A stretch of 64,000 nt of DNA from Carya illinoinensis (GCF_018687715.1 NC_056755.1:38869501-38933500), one strand, 5' to 3'. Shown: positions 22,416 through 34,293, numbered from the stretch's first letter. The notes: generated by a model from the letters alone, not told the origin. Translations and numbers: made by a program.

Positions 22416-22697
22416 TCACATGGTCCCTTTTAGCTCTTGAAAATACATTTGCTTGAAAACCCGAGCAACCAACAAGTCTAGTTCCTTTATAAACCTCCAC
22501 AGCTGCTTTGCTAGTAGTGCTTTGTTGAAGGAACTAAGTTCTCTATAGCCTAATCCTCCTTGGTGTTTCACTGAGCTCAGAAAGCTCCAGCTCTTCCAAT
22601 GTATGCCTCTCCCTTCTCTTTTATGACTCCACCAAAATCTTGCCAACATAGCTTCAATCTCTGTTAGTAGCATAACTGGTAGCTTAAATACACTCAT
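22416..22697 (-). pseudogene. Post-RT domain of LINE-3 ORF2
   Basis: Reads LPVMLLTEIEAMLARFWWSH, then GRGIHWKSW and GGLGYRELSSFNKALLAKQL, the conserved segment between RT and the zinc-binding domain of plant LINE ORF2. It stops at 22416 with no zinc or RNase H domain following. Confidence 0.83.
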
Positions 22698-22897
22698 AGC
22701 ATATGCAGGAATTGCCTCTAATACACTTTTTTAATCAATACTTCCTTGCCTGCAGATGAAAGGAATTTTGTTTTCCAGCTATTTATTTTCTTCCATATCT
22801 TCTCTTTCAAGCTCCTAAAAGAGTTATACTTAGACCTTCCAACCACTGTAGGGAGTCCTAAATATCTGTTATAATCATTACATCTTGAACCATTGAT

Positions 22898-24133
22898 TTA
22901 TTGTAAGATAAACTCTCTTGTTTCTTCTCTTGTGTTGGTGCTAAAGAATACATTGGTCTTATCTTTGCTTAGTGTTTGACCTGAAGCTTGCTCATATAAT
23001 GCCAAGAATCCCATAATTCTATACCACTCCACTATCTTTGCTCTATAGAAAATTACACAATCATCTGCGAAGAGAAGGTGATTGATTCTTATTCCTCCCC
23101 TCACTACATCAACTCCTTTAATCATGCCTCTCGATTTAGCTAGCTGTGGTAAATTGCTGAGACCTTCAACACATAATAAGAATAAGTAGGGTGACAAGGG
23201 ATCACCTTGCCTTAGTCCTCTTGTGGGAATGATTGTCTCTCCTGGCTGTCCATTGATGATAACTGAATATGATACTGATCTGACACATTTCATCAACAGA
23301 TTCGACCATTTCTGCCCAAAACCCAATTTTAGTAACACAGCCTCTAAGAAATCCCATTCAATCCGGTCATAGGCTTTCGACATATCTAACTTGATTGCCA
23401 TGACACCCTCTTTACCCTTTTTCCTTTGCTACATTGAATGAAGGACCTCAAAAGCCACCATTATGTTATCAGTTATCATCCTTTTGGGGATGAAAGCACT
23501 TTGATTCCTTGATATCACCTTGTCCAGCATGCCTTTCATTCTATTTGCCATAACCTTCGAGATCAGCTTATAAAACACATTACATAGAGATATAGGTCTA
23601 AATTCATGTACTGAGGTGGGGGAATTAACCTTAGGAATTAAAGCAAGATGAGTGTGATTTAACTCCCTTGGTAAAATTCCTGAGTTTAAGAAATTCAGCA
23701 CTGCTTGAGATACCTCCTTCCCAACTAGTCCCCAGTGTTCTTGGAAGAACCCTGCACTGAACCCATCTGGCCCTGGTGACTTGAGATGAGACATTTGTTT
23801 GAGTGCCAGCTCCACTTCCTTGTCTGTAAATACCCTTTCCAACCTTAGACTCATCTCGGTTGTTAGTCTTGGTTCCAGACCCTGCAGGCTTTGCTCTATA
23901 CTTGCTAAACTGGGTTTTGTCAACTTGTATATTGCTTTGAAGTGGTTCTTAAAACTTGCAGCTACCTCTTTCTTCTCTCTCACTTCTGTTCCTTCCATAT
24001 CAATAATTCTAGTGATATTATTCTTTTGCCTTCTCTGATTTACACAGGCATGATAGAATTTAGTATTTTTGTCACCACCAATCAGCCAGTGCCTCTTTGC
24101 CCTTTGCCTCCACCCTATGTCTTCTTGTTCCAA
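22898..24133 (-). pseudogene. Reverse transcriptase of LINE-3
   Basis: Two minus-strand frames. Frame 24133-23429 (234 aa) has WLIGGDKNTKFYHACVNQRR, LKSPGPDGFSAGFFQEHWG, LALIPKVNSP and FRPISLCNVFYKLISKVMAN. Frame 23401-22898 (167 aa) has [15 protein letters not shown] (first catalytic Asp), GLRQGDPLSPYLFLLCVEGL and HLLFADDCVIF (catalytic FADD). The catalytic boxes are intact. One in-frame stop near 23430 and one frame end at 22898 are the main visible lesions, so decay is recent or slow. Confidence 0.9.
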
Positions 24134-24214
24134 TAGAAAGTTCAGGTCTAGCTGCAGGCTTTTTTGTCTCTTTATGGTGCTTGGTTCTTCTCGACTTTGT
24201 AACTCACCTAATAG

Positions 24215-25078
24215 CTATGTCTTTTCTCTTATAGCTCTATTTTTGTCTCTGACCATGCATCTACTCCACTTTTGGAATCCCCTTCTAGTTCTTTCAAGTT
24301 TATATAAGACCTTCTTCAAACCAGACACCCCTCTATAACTCCCCTGCCATGCTTCAGAAACTACCTCTCTACAGCCACTCTCATTAATCCAGTTGACTTC
24401 ATACTTGAAAGAAGAGTGAAATCTGTATTCTGAGCACCTCTCAAAACTACAGGAAAGTAGTATTGGGCTGTGATCAGAACAGATAGCTGGAAGAGTTTCC
24501 ACTGAAGCCTTTGTATAAGCTACTTTCCACCTCAGGTTTGCTAAAGCTCTGTCTAGTCTTTCCTTTGTGAAAGACTCATCTTCATGTCGGTTGCACCATG
24601 TGAATTTGTTTGTTTTCCATCCTAGATCAACCAAATTCCCTTCTTCTATCAGCTCCCTGAACATTCTCATGAGGTTTTCATTTCTACCTCTTCCCCCCTC
24701 TTTCTCATCATTTAACAAGATCTCATTAAAATCCCCTATCACCCCCCAACCCCCTTCACTAGGCTTGAAAGATGACAGTAAGTCCCATGTCTGTTTTCTC
24801 AAATTTGCATTTGGGTGCCCATAAAAACAAGTTAGTAACCACTTAAAGTTACATTGAGTGTCATTTACCAAAACATTAAAATGATGTCTTGAAAAATTCA
24901 CTAGCTCTACCTGGTCATTTTGTTTCCACAGTAGAATAAGGCCTCCACTTCTGCCAACCTCCTCACTAACACAACAGCCCTCAAACTTTAACGTCTTTGC
25001 AATCCCATCTGCTCTACCATATGGGAGTTTGGTTTCCATAGGAAAAACCACATCAGGCATTTTCTCCTTCACTATCAT
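24215..25078 (-). pseudogene. AP-type endonuclease domain of LINE-3 ORF2
   Basis: The 287-aa frame matches the LINE endonuclease/exonuclease/phosphatase fold. The N-terminal catalytic Glu region appears as VVFPMETKL; then come GGLILLWKQ, TCFYGHPN, GGWGVIGDFNEIL (catalytic GDFN), FTWCNRHEDESFTKERLDRA and ICSDHSPILLSC (catalytic SDH). This enzyme nicks target DNA to prime reverse transcription. It is separated from the RT frame (24133) by a stop around 24210. The substrate-binding and catalytic motifs look intact. Confidence 0.9.
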
Positions 25079-25155
25079 GCGAAGGGTCTGAATTGTTCGA
25101 GGGTTCCCAAGCCCCCGACAGTTCCAACTTAGGATCCTTATATCCTCTGGTGGGG

Positions 25156-26245
25156 CTACTTAGTAGCCTCCACCTTATCCAAATGTTCATTTTTTTGCTC
25201 CAAAGAGCCCGAAACATCAAGCTTCCTAAGTTTTTTCTGAGATCCAAGGTTAGTATTACTTTCCTCTAAACCCCATTTTGCCCCTTTTGACCTGGTGGAG
25301 ATAGAGGAGGATATTGAGCAATTCTGCACCCTGGCCTGACGTTTCCAGCTACAATGTTCTTGCTGCTGAGCCTTGCTTTGTTCTTGATTCAGTACTGTCT
25401 CAACTGCTACTTCTCCCAGGTTAGTAACTGAAAGGGATTTAGGCCCTTCCTGGTCTAAAAGTCGACCCAGTACACCATGGAGCCCAACCTTTTTGCCTGG
25501 CCCAATGTTAACTTCCATTTCACTACCCTTTTCCCGCCTAGAACTATCTCTCCCTGCCTTGTACAGTTCCTTCTCCTTTTCCTGCCTGAAACTGTCTCGC
25601 CCAGCCATACACTGCTCCTTTTCTTTCAAGCAGGTTAGGAGATTAGCTTTCATCACATCCCCATCTTCCTCTAGGTTTGTCCCCCTCTGTCTCTGACGGC
25701 TAGTGTCTACCATGTCACCCTTCATAGTTTCCATAGGTTTCTGTATGTGAGACGAGCCCGAAGGGGTCTCCCATCCTCCATCCAACCCCTACGCCAGCCT
25801 CCCTTCTCGGACACTATCTTCTAGTATTACTGCCCTCCCCTCGTCACTGTAATTCTGTTTCTCCCTTGCTCCCGTATCACTTGGGTAACGCACCTGGCCA
25901 GGCCATCGTCTAGGGGCCATCTCAGCCCCGAGCCATGGACCAAACTGTGGCTTTCCATCGGGGACCTCCTCTCTCTGTTTTCCTTTGCTCGCTTGGCACC
26001 CCTGAACATCATGAAGGAGCCAGCCACACTGAGAGCAGATCTTTGGTAAAGATTCGTATCGAAAAAGAACCCAATTTTAGACACTTATGAATCTACCCCT
26101 AGCAATCTGTTTTCTGAGTTTTATCTCCACCTTGACCCTTTACCATCTACCCCATCCAGTACCATCCTCTTGCGTATCTACTTCTACCACCTTGCCCACC
26201 GTCTTCCCTATTTTGTTACCCATTTCTTCGACATGCAGCTCAAGG
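25156..26245 (-). pseudogene. LINE-3 ORF1 (nucleic-acid chaperone/zinc knuckle protein)
   Basis: Starting near 26245 the minus strand reads HVEEMGNKIGKTVGKVVEVD and later RVKVEIKLRKQIARGRFISV (the DUF4283-type region), then RYESLPKICSQCGWLLHDVQ (CCHC-like knuckle) and FGPWLGAEMAP, a very conserved motif of plant LINE ORF1. The downstream frame 25785-25156 is a hydrophilic, Lys/Glu-rich tail. One stop (after GWGRW) and frame changes interrupt it. The N-terminus is lost at the junction with LINE-4. Confidence 0.83.
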
Positions 26246-26261
26246 GTAAGTTATGGATTTG

Positions 26262-27107
26262 CATCCAGAAGGGGATCACCTATCAAGACGAATGGTGTGT
26301 CCAAAGGTTTCTTTAAAGGTGGTTGGGGTTTGCGACAAGGGGATCACCTATCACCATATTTGTTTATTATTGTGGAAGAAATTTTATCTCGAATGCTCAG
26401 TAAAGCTTTTGCTGAAAATAAAATCCATGCTTATTACCACCCAAGGGATACACCCCTTACTTCTCACTTGCTCTATGCTGAAGATATAGTCATTTTTGCT
26501 AATGGCAGCAGATCGTCTATTAGAGCCATTGCAGATATTTTGAAAAAATATGAGCTATGGTCTGGCCAAGTTGTTAGTAATGAAAAATCTTCTTTTACTT
26601 TTGCCAAGTATATTCCTTCTAGTAGGTGTTGTGAGCTGTTGCAGTTGACGGATTTTGTCGAAGGATTTTTTCCTTTCAAATATCTGGGTGTTCCTATTAT
26701 TTCTAGTAGGCTAATGGCTTTCAATTAGAAGAATTGGTGACTAAAATTAAAAGGAAGTTGGAGGGATGGTAGCATCGATTGCTTTCTAATGGGGCTCGAC
26801 TGCTGCTCTTACGGCATGGGCTAATTAGCTTACCAATTCATTTGATGTCCATTTTGCAATTGCCTTTATCGGTATTGAAGAGTATTAATAGGTGTTTCAA
26901 TAATTTTTTTGGGGGGTCCGTAGAAGGAACACCCAAGAGGCATTGGTTAGCGTGGTTTTCTTTATGTCAACTAGTAGCAGAAGGAGGAATGAGGTTGGGA
27001 AATTTACAAGATATTTGAAAATCCTTACATATGAAATTTGCTTGAAAAATTCTTGTGGATAATTCTTTGTAGTCTGATTTTTTTACGGCTAAATACATTC
27101 GAAATAA
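26262..27107 (+). pseudogene. Reverse transcriptase (C-terminal half) of LINE-4
   Basis: Frame to 26728 has GWGLRQGDHLSPYLFIIVEE and SHLLYAEDIVIFANG, where the catalytic ADD has become AED, a loss of one metal ligand. It continues NEKSSFTFAKYIP and FKYLGVPI. The frame at 26779-27018 has the post-RT segment LISLPIHLMSILQLPLSVLK and HWLAWFSLCQ. The solo LTR enters at 27113 within NKHV. Confidence 0.86.
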
Positions 27108-27112
27108 GCATG

Positions 27113-27733
27113 TGTGAGGGGAGTAAATCTCAGGGCCCCCACCTAGTTGGGTGCTAGAGTACAAGGGGAGACAAGGAGGGACATGGGGTAGGTAAATGGC
27201 AGGAGGCTTCAAGGCAAGTCAGAGGGAAAGTGGGAAAAGAAAGCAAGCTGGCACATGCAAAGGGCTAGGGTCCCATTACTTCAGATTGGTGCAAGCAATA
27301 AAAGGATATATAAAAAGCCTCCAGCCAGGGCTGCTCAACTTTTCCTTCTTCATCAATTTTCTCTTCAACTCCTAAGAACTTCGGCGTAGGTGTTCTTCTC
27401 TAATAAATGTATCCCTAGTTTGCCTTGTGTAGTGAAAGATGAGAGGCCATGAGAGGCTGTAAATAAGAATATTATAGTAAAATTTTCCTCCCTAAACCCC
27501 GTGGACGTAGGCCTAGTGCCGAATCAAGTAAATCTGTGTGATTCATTTCTCCCTATTTTCTTCGCACTTGCTCTCTATTCACTGCTATGGATATATGCTT
27601 TGACACCATACGGCTCAACCGAAATACCGCAGGGAGCCCTAAACAAGACCGATAGAGGTCCAGATCGCTTTAGTGGGCTAGGAATGACTCTTCTCTCCCT
27701 CCAACTTGTTGAGTGATTTTTACAGTATCAACA
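27113..27733 (+). mobile_element. Solo LTR (621 bp)
   Basis: Begins TGTGAGGGG and ends GTATCAACA (TG...CA) and is flanked by GCATG (27108-27112) and ACATG (27734-27738), a 5-bp target duplication with one mismatch; the LINE frame supports G as the original base. It contains a good TATA region (GGATATATAAAAAGCC, about 27302-27317) and AATAAA-type sequence (near 27401), as an LTR should. No internal element sequence remains, so it was left by LTR-LTR recombination. The family was not determined. Confidence 0.83.
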
Positions 27734-27957
27734 ACATGTATCGTTGGTGGATTGTAACAAAGGAACACAATTTTGGAAATCAGTTATTCAATGCATGCCT
27801 GATGTTCTTAGGCTGACAAAGTGGAGAACAAAGGAGGGGAAGGTGTCTTTCTAGAGGGACTGGTGGCTTGATGGGACTCCACTTGTGCAGCTACAACCAA
27901 TTGTGGAGAGACCAAACCTTATGATTAAAGAATGTAAACTTGAAGCAGGTTGAAATA
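27734..27957 (+). pseudogene. LINE-4 linker segment
   Basis: Continues the LINE-4 frame after the solo LTR with GTQFWKSVIQCMPDVLRLTK and DWWLDGTPLVQLQP, the region before the zinc-binding domain. It breaks off near 27957 at the next insertion. Confidence 0.78.
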
Positions 27958-29850
27958 TTCATTTTATTTGAAGTGCAGGAGGATGTTGTGTAACAAATAA
28001 GAATAAAAATCCTAAATCGTCTCCACAAAGAAAGTTTACTTAAAATCAAACCTGTATAAAATGGTGAAAACATTCATAAAGAAAAAATAAAAATGGTGAT
28101 ATATACAATGAATGGAAGAGTGCAACAGAAATGAAAAATTTACTGGTCGTGAACTAGATTCATATTTTTAAATTTTTGAGTGTACAAAAGAAAAATAAAT
28201 GACATCAAATTAAATAAGTAGAAATTTAAAAGCAAGTAAAATAAATAACATCAAATTAAATATGCGGGAATTTAAATAAAAGCCTAAAAGTGCAAGAAAA
28301 ATAGATGACATCAAATTAAACAGATTGAAATTAAAATAAACTGGAGAAATAAAAGGAGCTCTACAACTATGCTGAACGGTGGAATTTGGAGTTGACCGAA
28401 AACCAGTCTACAACTCTCTAGCAAGCGTCCGTTCTCTACTCTTATTCTCATAAATAAACTGAAGAAAAGACTATAGGCAGAGTAGGAAGGACGGGCAGCA
28501 ACAGTGCAGCTAAAGGGCTCTACAACTACTCCTCACCTAAAGGGCTCTAAAAAATTAAAGAAAAACTTAGAGAAAAAAAAAAAAAAAAACTAAATTACGC
28601 TACGCTATGGCTCTCTTGACCGAATGATCAAGGGCCCATTTTCAGTTCTCCTTCAATCTTTTTTATAGGCGTGCTGCCCAATGAATCAAATGAAAATAAA
28701 ATGAGTTACATATGCGTCTGACAATTGGTCCATAGAAAAGGCTGCTTATTTTCATGCTTCCGTAAAACCTCCAAAAGCTAAAGTTAAGAGTCGTCTTCTT
28801 CCTGTCCCAAACTATCTTCCACGTGTCGTAGCCACCTGTCCGGTAGTCAGTGATGCATTCTTCTATGCTGAACCATGCCTTCCCAAAATGTCTTCGCGTG
28901 CCTTTTGTCAGAAAAAGAGCTCCCCGCAAACATCTCTTGCAGTGTGTCTCTTTTTCCCACGTGTGTAAGGCACCTGCAAAACTTTACTTTGAAGAGTCAA
29001 ACTGCTTTTCTTTTCATGTGTGTTGTGAACCAAAGAAAATAATAGCTGCATTCTATCCAAAAGCTAAGAAAAGAATGGTCTCCAAGGCTGATGTATGTTG
29101 CGTGTTCAACATCTATGTCAGAAAGCATGTTGCATGCTGCTGCTTTTTGTCAATAAGAATTGTGCAGTGTCTGAAAAGCAAAGAGAGATTTCAAAAAGTT
29201 ACTGCATTTTGAGAAGAAAGCTTGCGTCCAAGAGCAAAAGGGAAATGCTCCAGCAAATATCTGGTTTATGTGTTGCATGATGGTCAAACCATGTGCCTGT
29301 ATGTGTTAATGCTTTTCCTCTTGTGAAAAGAATTGCATCTTGTATTCTATTGTCCAAAAGAAATAATCCAGTGGGTCCCATATGTTTCCCACCATTTCAT
29401 CTTTTGTCAATAAAAAATATCAATGTCTTCCATAACCCACGTGTTGCTTCTTCTTGCCAAAATGCATAGCATCTTTAATAGTCCCACATGAATCTTGCTT
29501 GAAGTTTGAAAATGTCAAAAATAAAACAAGAGACCATTATTTAAAAGCAGTAAAAATGAGTGAAACAAATAACAAAAAGCAGTAATAAAAAAATAGAAAA
29601 ATAAATCGCACCCTAAAAGTAAAAACAAATAAAAATAAAAATAAAAATATTATAAATATAATATACATGTGAAAAAATATTACTTAATTAAATCATAGGT
29701 TATAAAATATAACACAAATCATGATATTAATTAATTAAAATCACAAACTCAGATTTATGCTTATTAATTATTTTTCTATCTAAAGCCAATAATAATATCA
29801 ATGACGTAATTAAAATGTATTGGTTATAGATATAAAATATGTAATAAATC
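27958..29850. mobile_element. Unidentified 1.9 kb insertion in LINE-4
   Basis: LINE-4 sequence stops after IKECKLEAG (about 27955) and resumes at SYKNWADLLVWLDN (about 29857). The intervening DNA has no recognisable protein. It is AT-rich with a motif GACATCAAATTAAA repeated three times between about 28200 and 28330, and a TATA-like GCCTATAAAA on the minus strand near 28665. These features suggest a long solo LTR or non-autonomous LTR element on the minus strand. I could not find a convincing target duplication, so the boundaries are approximate. Confidence 0.5.
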
Positions 29851-30546
29851 AGCTCGATCATACAAGAATTGGGCAGATTTACTAGTATGGTTGGATAATG
29901 TGGACGGCAAGTTCTTGTCTAGAAGCGCCTGGGAATGTATAAAGACTAAAGCACCGAAAAATAGGTGGTCCGATTGGGGTTTGGCATCCTTGTATGCCAA
30001 AAAATCTTTCGATGACTATGTGGAAAGTTATTTGTAATGGCCTTAGTGTAGATGACAAGATAAAAAAAGTTGGGATCCCGGTGGTTTCAAAATGCGACTG
30101 CTGCATGGATGAGGGTTATGAAGACCTGTAGCATGTTTTGGTGCATGGACAAATTGCTACAGAGATTTGGAGAAGAAACTATCTACAGGTGGGGATATTT
30201 TATGTGGCAGGTAGGAGCTAGAAGGAAGGGGTGGAAACGTGGCTACATAAAGCTACTAAGAAGTCTCAAATGGGACAATTGTTTGGTCTCCTCTTCCCAA
30301 CTATCATCTCATGGTGTTTATAGAGTAAGAGGTGTCGAGCTTGTATGGAAAGCATTCAATATCCGGTAGATAAGGTATGGAGAAATGTTATATTTTGGTT
30401 TATAGGGAAGAAACTTAATGCTGGTAAGAGCATGTTGCGTTGGGATGAATCCATGTTGATGGCATTTAATATTTCTACAAACTGATTAAAAGAAAGCTTT
30501 TGAAATTGGTGTATTGGACGAAACCAAAGGTGGATTGGTTAAAGTT
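29851..30546 (+). pseudogene. LINE-4 zinc-binding domain and RNase H start
   Basis: Starts NWADLLVWLDNVDGKFLSRS and AWECIKTKAPKNRW, the typical lead-in to zf-RVT; then decayed zinc motif sequence; then LVYWTKPKVDWLKF at about 30510-30546, the last residues before RNase H. Several stops. The copia LTR begins at 30547. Confidence 0.78.
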
Positions 30547-30769
30547 TGTTAACCATATTACCAAAGATGCCAAGGACAACTCAGACTCTGCACCACCTCA
30601 GCATACAAGAACATAATAGTCTAGAATATATTGTGTATTGTCATATATGTCCCTTATGGTTACAACAATATTCAGTCTCTTATGTGTATAAATACCACCA
30701 CTGTACAAGCAGAATCACAATCAATAATATACACAGTTTTCATATTTTCACTTTTATCTTGTTTCTATT
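30547..30769 (+). repeat. 5' LTR of the copia element
   Basis: 223 bp, with a TATA-like TGTATAAATACC at about 30686-30697, followed directly by the primer-binding site. Confidence 0.9.
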
Positions 30770-30770
30770 A

Positions 30771-30784
30771 TGGTAATCAGAGCC
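30771..30784 (+). promoter_or_regulatory. Primer-binding site of the copia element
   Basis: TGGTAATCAGAGCC, one base longer than the common plant TGGTATCAGAGC complementary to initiator tRNA-Met. It starts 1-2 nt after the LTR. Confidence 0.75.
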
Positions 30785-30812
30785 AAATAGGGCTTGCGTC
30801 CAAAAGCTCAGT

Positions 30813-31670
30813 CATGACAGAAACACCTCCCTCTCCAAATTCAACACCTACCTTAAGCACAAGTTTTTCCCTCCCCTCCTCTACTCACTGTATCAATGTT
30901 TGACTAAACCATGACAACTACCTTTTGTGGAAGGCACAACTAATGCCTTACCTCAAAGGTCAGAATTTATATGGTTATATTGATGGGTTTGTTACCACCC
31001 CTCATATGTTTGACAAAAACTCTACAACACCGAGTGCAGCATACTTAGCTGATCTCATCCCTGTCCGAGTCTTTAATTGCTCATGTCCTTGATGCCTCAA
31101 CTTCACGTGAAGTTTGGAAAATTCAGGCTGATTTATTTGCAGCACAGTCACAGGCCAGAGTCATGCAACTTCAGTATCAACTGAACACTTTGAAGAAGGG
31201 GTCCAATTCCATTGCAGACTATTATCAAAAAGCTAAGCTCCTTCGTGACACTCTTGCAGCTGCTGGTAAAACTCTAACCTCCTCTGAGTTCATCACTTAT
31301 TTGGTGATTGGTTTGGGATTTGATTTTGATTCGGTTGTTACCTCAATCACTACACAAATAATACCTCTCAATCCCTCATAAGTATATAGTTACTTGCTCA
31401 CTCATGAGTCCAGATTAGCACACCAACAGACCAACCTCATTACTTCACCCAAATTCTCAGTTAATTCTACCACAAAAAATTCTCCCAACTTCAATCCCAG
31501 AGGTCATGGTATGTCTAGAGGCAGATGAGGTTATAGAGACCGAGCAAGAGGTCGAAATGGTGGTCGGTTCACTCCATCCTATTTTTCCCAAAATCGCCCC
31601 TCATGTCAAGTTTGCAATAGAACAAGATATTTTGCACTTTATTGTTACTATAGATTTGATCACAGCTATC
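30813..31670 (+). pseudogene. Copia gag
   Basis: Starts at ATG 30813 with a Ser/Pro-rich leader. A stop interrupts before LNHDNYLLWKAQLMPYLKGQ, the gag core start. QLQYQLNTLKKGSNSIADYY and LVIGLGFDFDSVVTSIT (31163-31381) belong to the UBN2-type capsid. A zinc knuckle CQVCNRTRYFALYCYYRFDH follows at about 31607-31665, with the usual GH replaced. Several frames; non-functional. Confidence 0.83.
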
Positions 31671-31749
31671 AATCACCTTCACCTCCATCTCTTTCAGCTC
31701 ACTTCACTTTTGCTCCATCTTTCACTAATGACACAACCTCTTCAGTTGA

Positions 31750-32125
31750 CAGTAACTGGTATCCTGACTCTGCGGCTACTCATCATTTTACTTATAACTT
31801 TTCCAATCTAACTCTTAATCCATCTGAGTACAAAGGAGATGAACAGGTGCGTGTTGGAGATGGCAACTCTCTAGCCATTCAACATGTTGGCAACTCAACT
31901 CTTCCATCCACATCTGGCAATCTTCTACTCTCTCAACTTTTTCATGTTCCTTCTCCTTCTAAAAATTTAATTTCTGTCCGAAAACTTTGTGAAGACAACT
32001 CAGTGTTTTTTGAATTTCACTCTTCTTGTTTTTATGTGAAGGATATTCGCACCAAGAAAATACTCCTTCAAGCTCCTACTAGCAATGGGATGTACATCTT
32101 CCCTCCTGCTTTATTTTCACCTTAA
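31750..32125 (+). pseudogene. Copia protease and pre-integrase region
   Basis: The catalytic motif appears as WYPDSAATHHFT near 31757-31800 (Asp-Ser-Gly has become Asp-Ser-Ala). Frame 31847-32125 reads VGDGNSLAIQHVGNSTLPS and LFHVPSPSKNLISVRKLCED, the segment between protease and integrase. Confidence 0.8.
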
Positions 32126-33000
32126 GCTCACAGGGTTGTTCGAGTTTCTCCATCTCAATGGCATCTGCGTTTAGGCCATCCATCTATGTCAGTTGTTCAG
32201 AAAATAATCTCACAAGCCTCTCTGCCTGTGAAGTCAGCGTCTCCATCTACCTCTAGTTTATGTTCTTCTTGCTGCCAAGCTAAACTGCACCAACTTCCTT
32301 ATGCACCTACTGCCTCTCACTCCACTACTCCTCTACAGCTTCTTTTTTCAGATGTTTGGGGTCCTACTCCAGTTTTGTCACGTGGTGGTTTTCGTTATTA
32401 CTTGTTCTTTGTTGATGATTATACCAGATTTACTTGGTTATTTCCTTTAAAATGTAAATCTGATGTAGTCTCTATCTTTTTATTTTTCAAGCGTCATGTA
32501 GAAACTCTTCTTAATACAAAAATTTGAGCATTACAGTCTGATTGAGGAGGTGAATTTCGATCTCTAAATACTTTGTTACATTCCTTTAGAATTTCTCATC
32601 GTCTTTCGTGTCCATATGCTCATTCTCAAAATGGTTCCATTGAAAGAAAACACTGACATATTGTTGAAACGGGCCTTGCATTACTCGCTCATTGTTCCAC
32701 ACCTCAAACTTATTGGTCCGATGCATTTATCACTGCATAAATTGAATGCCCATACCCGTTCTACACAATTAATCTCCATTTGAAATCTTATTTCACAAAA
32801 GACCAAATTGCACTGTTTTTTAAAACTTTTCATTGTCTCTGTTGGCCTAACCTCAGACCATATAATAAACACAAGCTGAATTTTCGTTCAATCCCATGTG
32901 TATTTCTTGGTTATAGTTCGGATCATGGATATTTGTGTTTTCATATTCCCATTGCCCGGTTATACATCTCTCAAGATGTTTTATTTGATGAAAATGTGTT
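32126..33000 (+). pseudogene. Copia integrase
   Basis: The GAG-pre-integrase HxH...CxxC region runs from about 32150 (WHLRLGHPS) to LCSSCCQAKLHQLPY. The DDE core shows LQLLFSDVWGPTPV (first Asp), YYLFFVDDYTRFTWLFPLK, then a stop-interrupted SD-GGEFRSLNTLL (second Asp) and PYAHSQNGSIERKH (Glu). The later part has [20 protein letters not shown]. Stops at the second Asp region and elsewhere inactivate it. Confidence 0.87.
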
Positions 33001-34293
33001 TCCCTTTGCCAATCCTTCCTCCAGCACTTCACGACCCATTTCTTCTGATCTTAGTTCAAGGCCCACTCTTCAATTTACTCTGCCTGCACCTCAATCTCGT
33101 GCCTTGGACCCAATCTCGACTAACTCACCTGCTCCATCTTCTTTGTCCTCTAGCCCAAACTCAGCTCAGCCCACATCACCTTCTCAACCCATTGAGCCCA
33201 CACCCGAATCCAGCACTTTACCTTTCTCCCCTAGGGTATCATCTCCTACATCTAAATCTTCTTCATCTCAAACCTGTGCCTCCCCTATGCCGATAGTGTC
33301 TTCCAGTCATCCTATGCAAACAAGAGTAAAATCCCATAAGCATTTTCCCAAAATAAGAACCAATGGTACGATTTCGTGGCCTCACCCTTGTGCCCATATA
33401 ACCTCTACTGCCATCCCTGCTGAACCCACCTCTGTTATCGAAGCATCTAAGTTTGCCGAATGGAGAAAGGCCATGCAACTTGAGTTTGATGCCCTGATTT
33501 CCAATAAAACTTGGACACTGGTTCCTCCTGATACCTCTCAAAATCTCATGGGCCGTCGGGGGATTTTCAAGACAAAGTACCTGTCCGATGGAACCATAGA
33601 ACGTAGAAAGGCGCACCTTGTAGCCAAAGGCTACAATCAACTTGAAGGATTGGACTACTTAAAAATGTTTAGTCTGTGGTAAAGCCTACTTCAATCAGGT
33701 TGGTATTTTCAGTTGCTATTTCATCTGGCTGGCCAATACATCAACTAGATGTACAAAATGCGTTCTTGCATGGTACACTTGATGAGGACGTTTTTGTGTC
33801 ACAACCAATGGGTTTCATTCACCCACAATTTCCTCATTACATGTGCAAATTGAATCGAGATCTTTATGGCCTTAAACAGGCCCCTCGTACATGGTATGCA
33901 CAGCTGAGTTCCAAACTACTTGAATTGGGTTTTCGTGCATCAAAGTCTGATACTTCATTGTTTATCTATCAGCATCAGTCTGTTATTATCTATTTCTTAG
34001 TCTATGTTGATGATGTGGTACTTACGGGCTCAAATCAGAATGCATTAGATCAACTTGTGACTCTGTTGAGTGCTAAGTTTCCCATTAAAGATCTGGGACC
34101 GATTCACTATTTTTTGGGCATAGAATGCCATCGAGATGCTAATGGCCTTGTATTATCTCAGAAAAAGTATATTCTTGATTTGCTCAAGAAAACAAATATG
34201 CTCAATTGTAACTCTGTGAGTAGCCCCATGTCACCTTCTACATCCATGGACAATCCATCCTTATATAGGAGTGTGGTGGGCAGGTTACAGTAA
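33001..34293 (+). pseudogene. Copia reverse transcriptase
   Basis: A Ser/Pro-rich linker, then [20 protein letters not shown] and [12 protein letters not shown] at about 33455-33560. After a frameshift near 33676, frame 33676-34293 has WPIHQLDVQNAFLHGTLDED, LNRDLYGLKQAPRTWYAQL and VYVDDVVLTGSN (catalytic YVDD intact). The RVT_2 core is nearly complete apart from the one frameshift and a stop at 34291. Confidence 0.9.

Larger units (their letters stand above)
22416..26258 (-). mobile_element. LINE-3: L1-type element with ORF1 and ORF2 (minus)
   Basis: The best-preserved LINE here. Minus-strand order: ORF1 (about 26245-25156) with DUF4283-like region, zinc knuckle and FGPWLGAEMAP; endonuclease (25078-24215); RT (24133-22898); post-RT segment (22697-22416). 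RNase H, 3' UTR and poly-A are missing. LINE insertions normally keep the 3' end, so a later deletion is likely. The 5' side ends at about 26258 where LINE-4 sequence starts head-to-head. Confidence 0.9.

Noticed and set aside
22416..27018. LINE-3 and LINE-4 as one element with a twin-priming 5' inversion
   Set aside because: Both contain RT, so the segments overlap and do not complement each other, and their sequences differ; they are separate elements.
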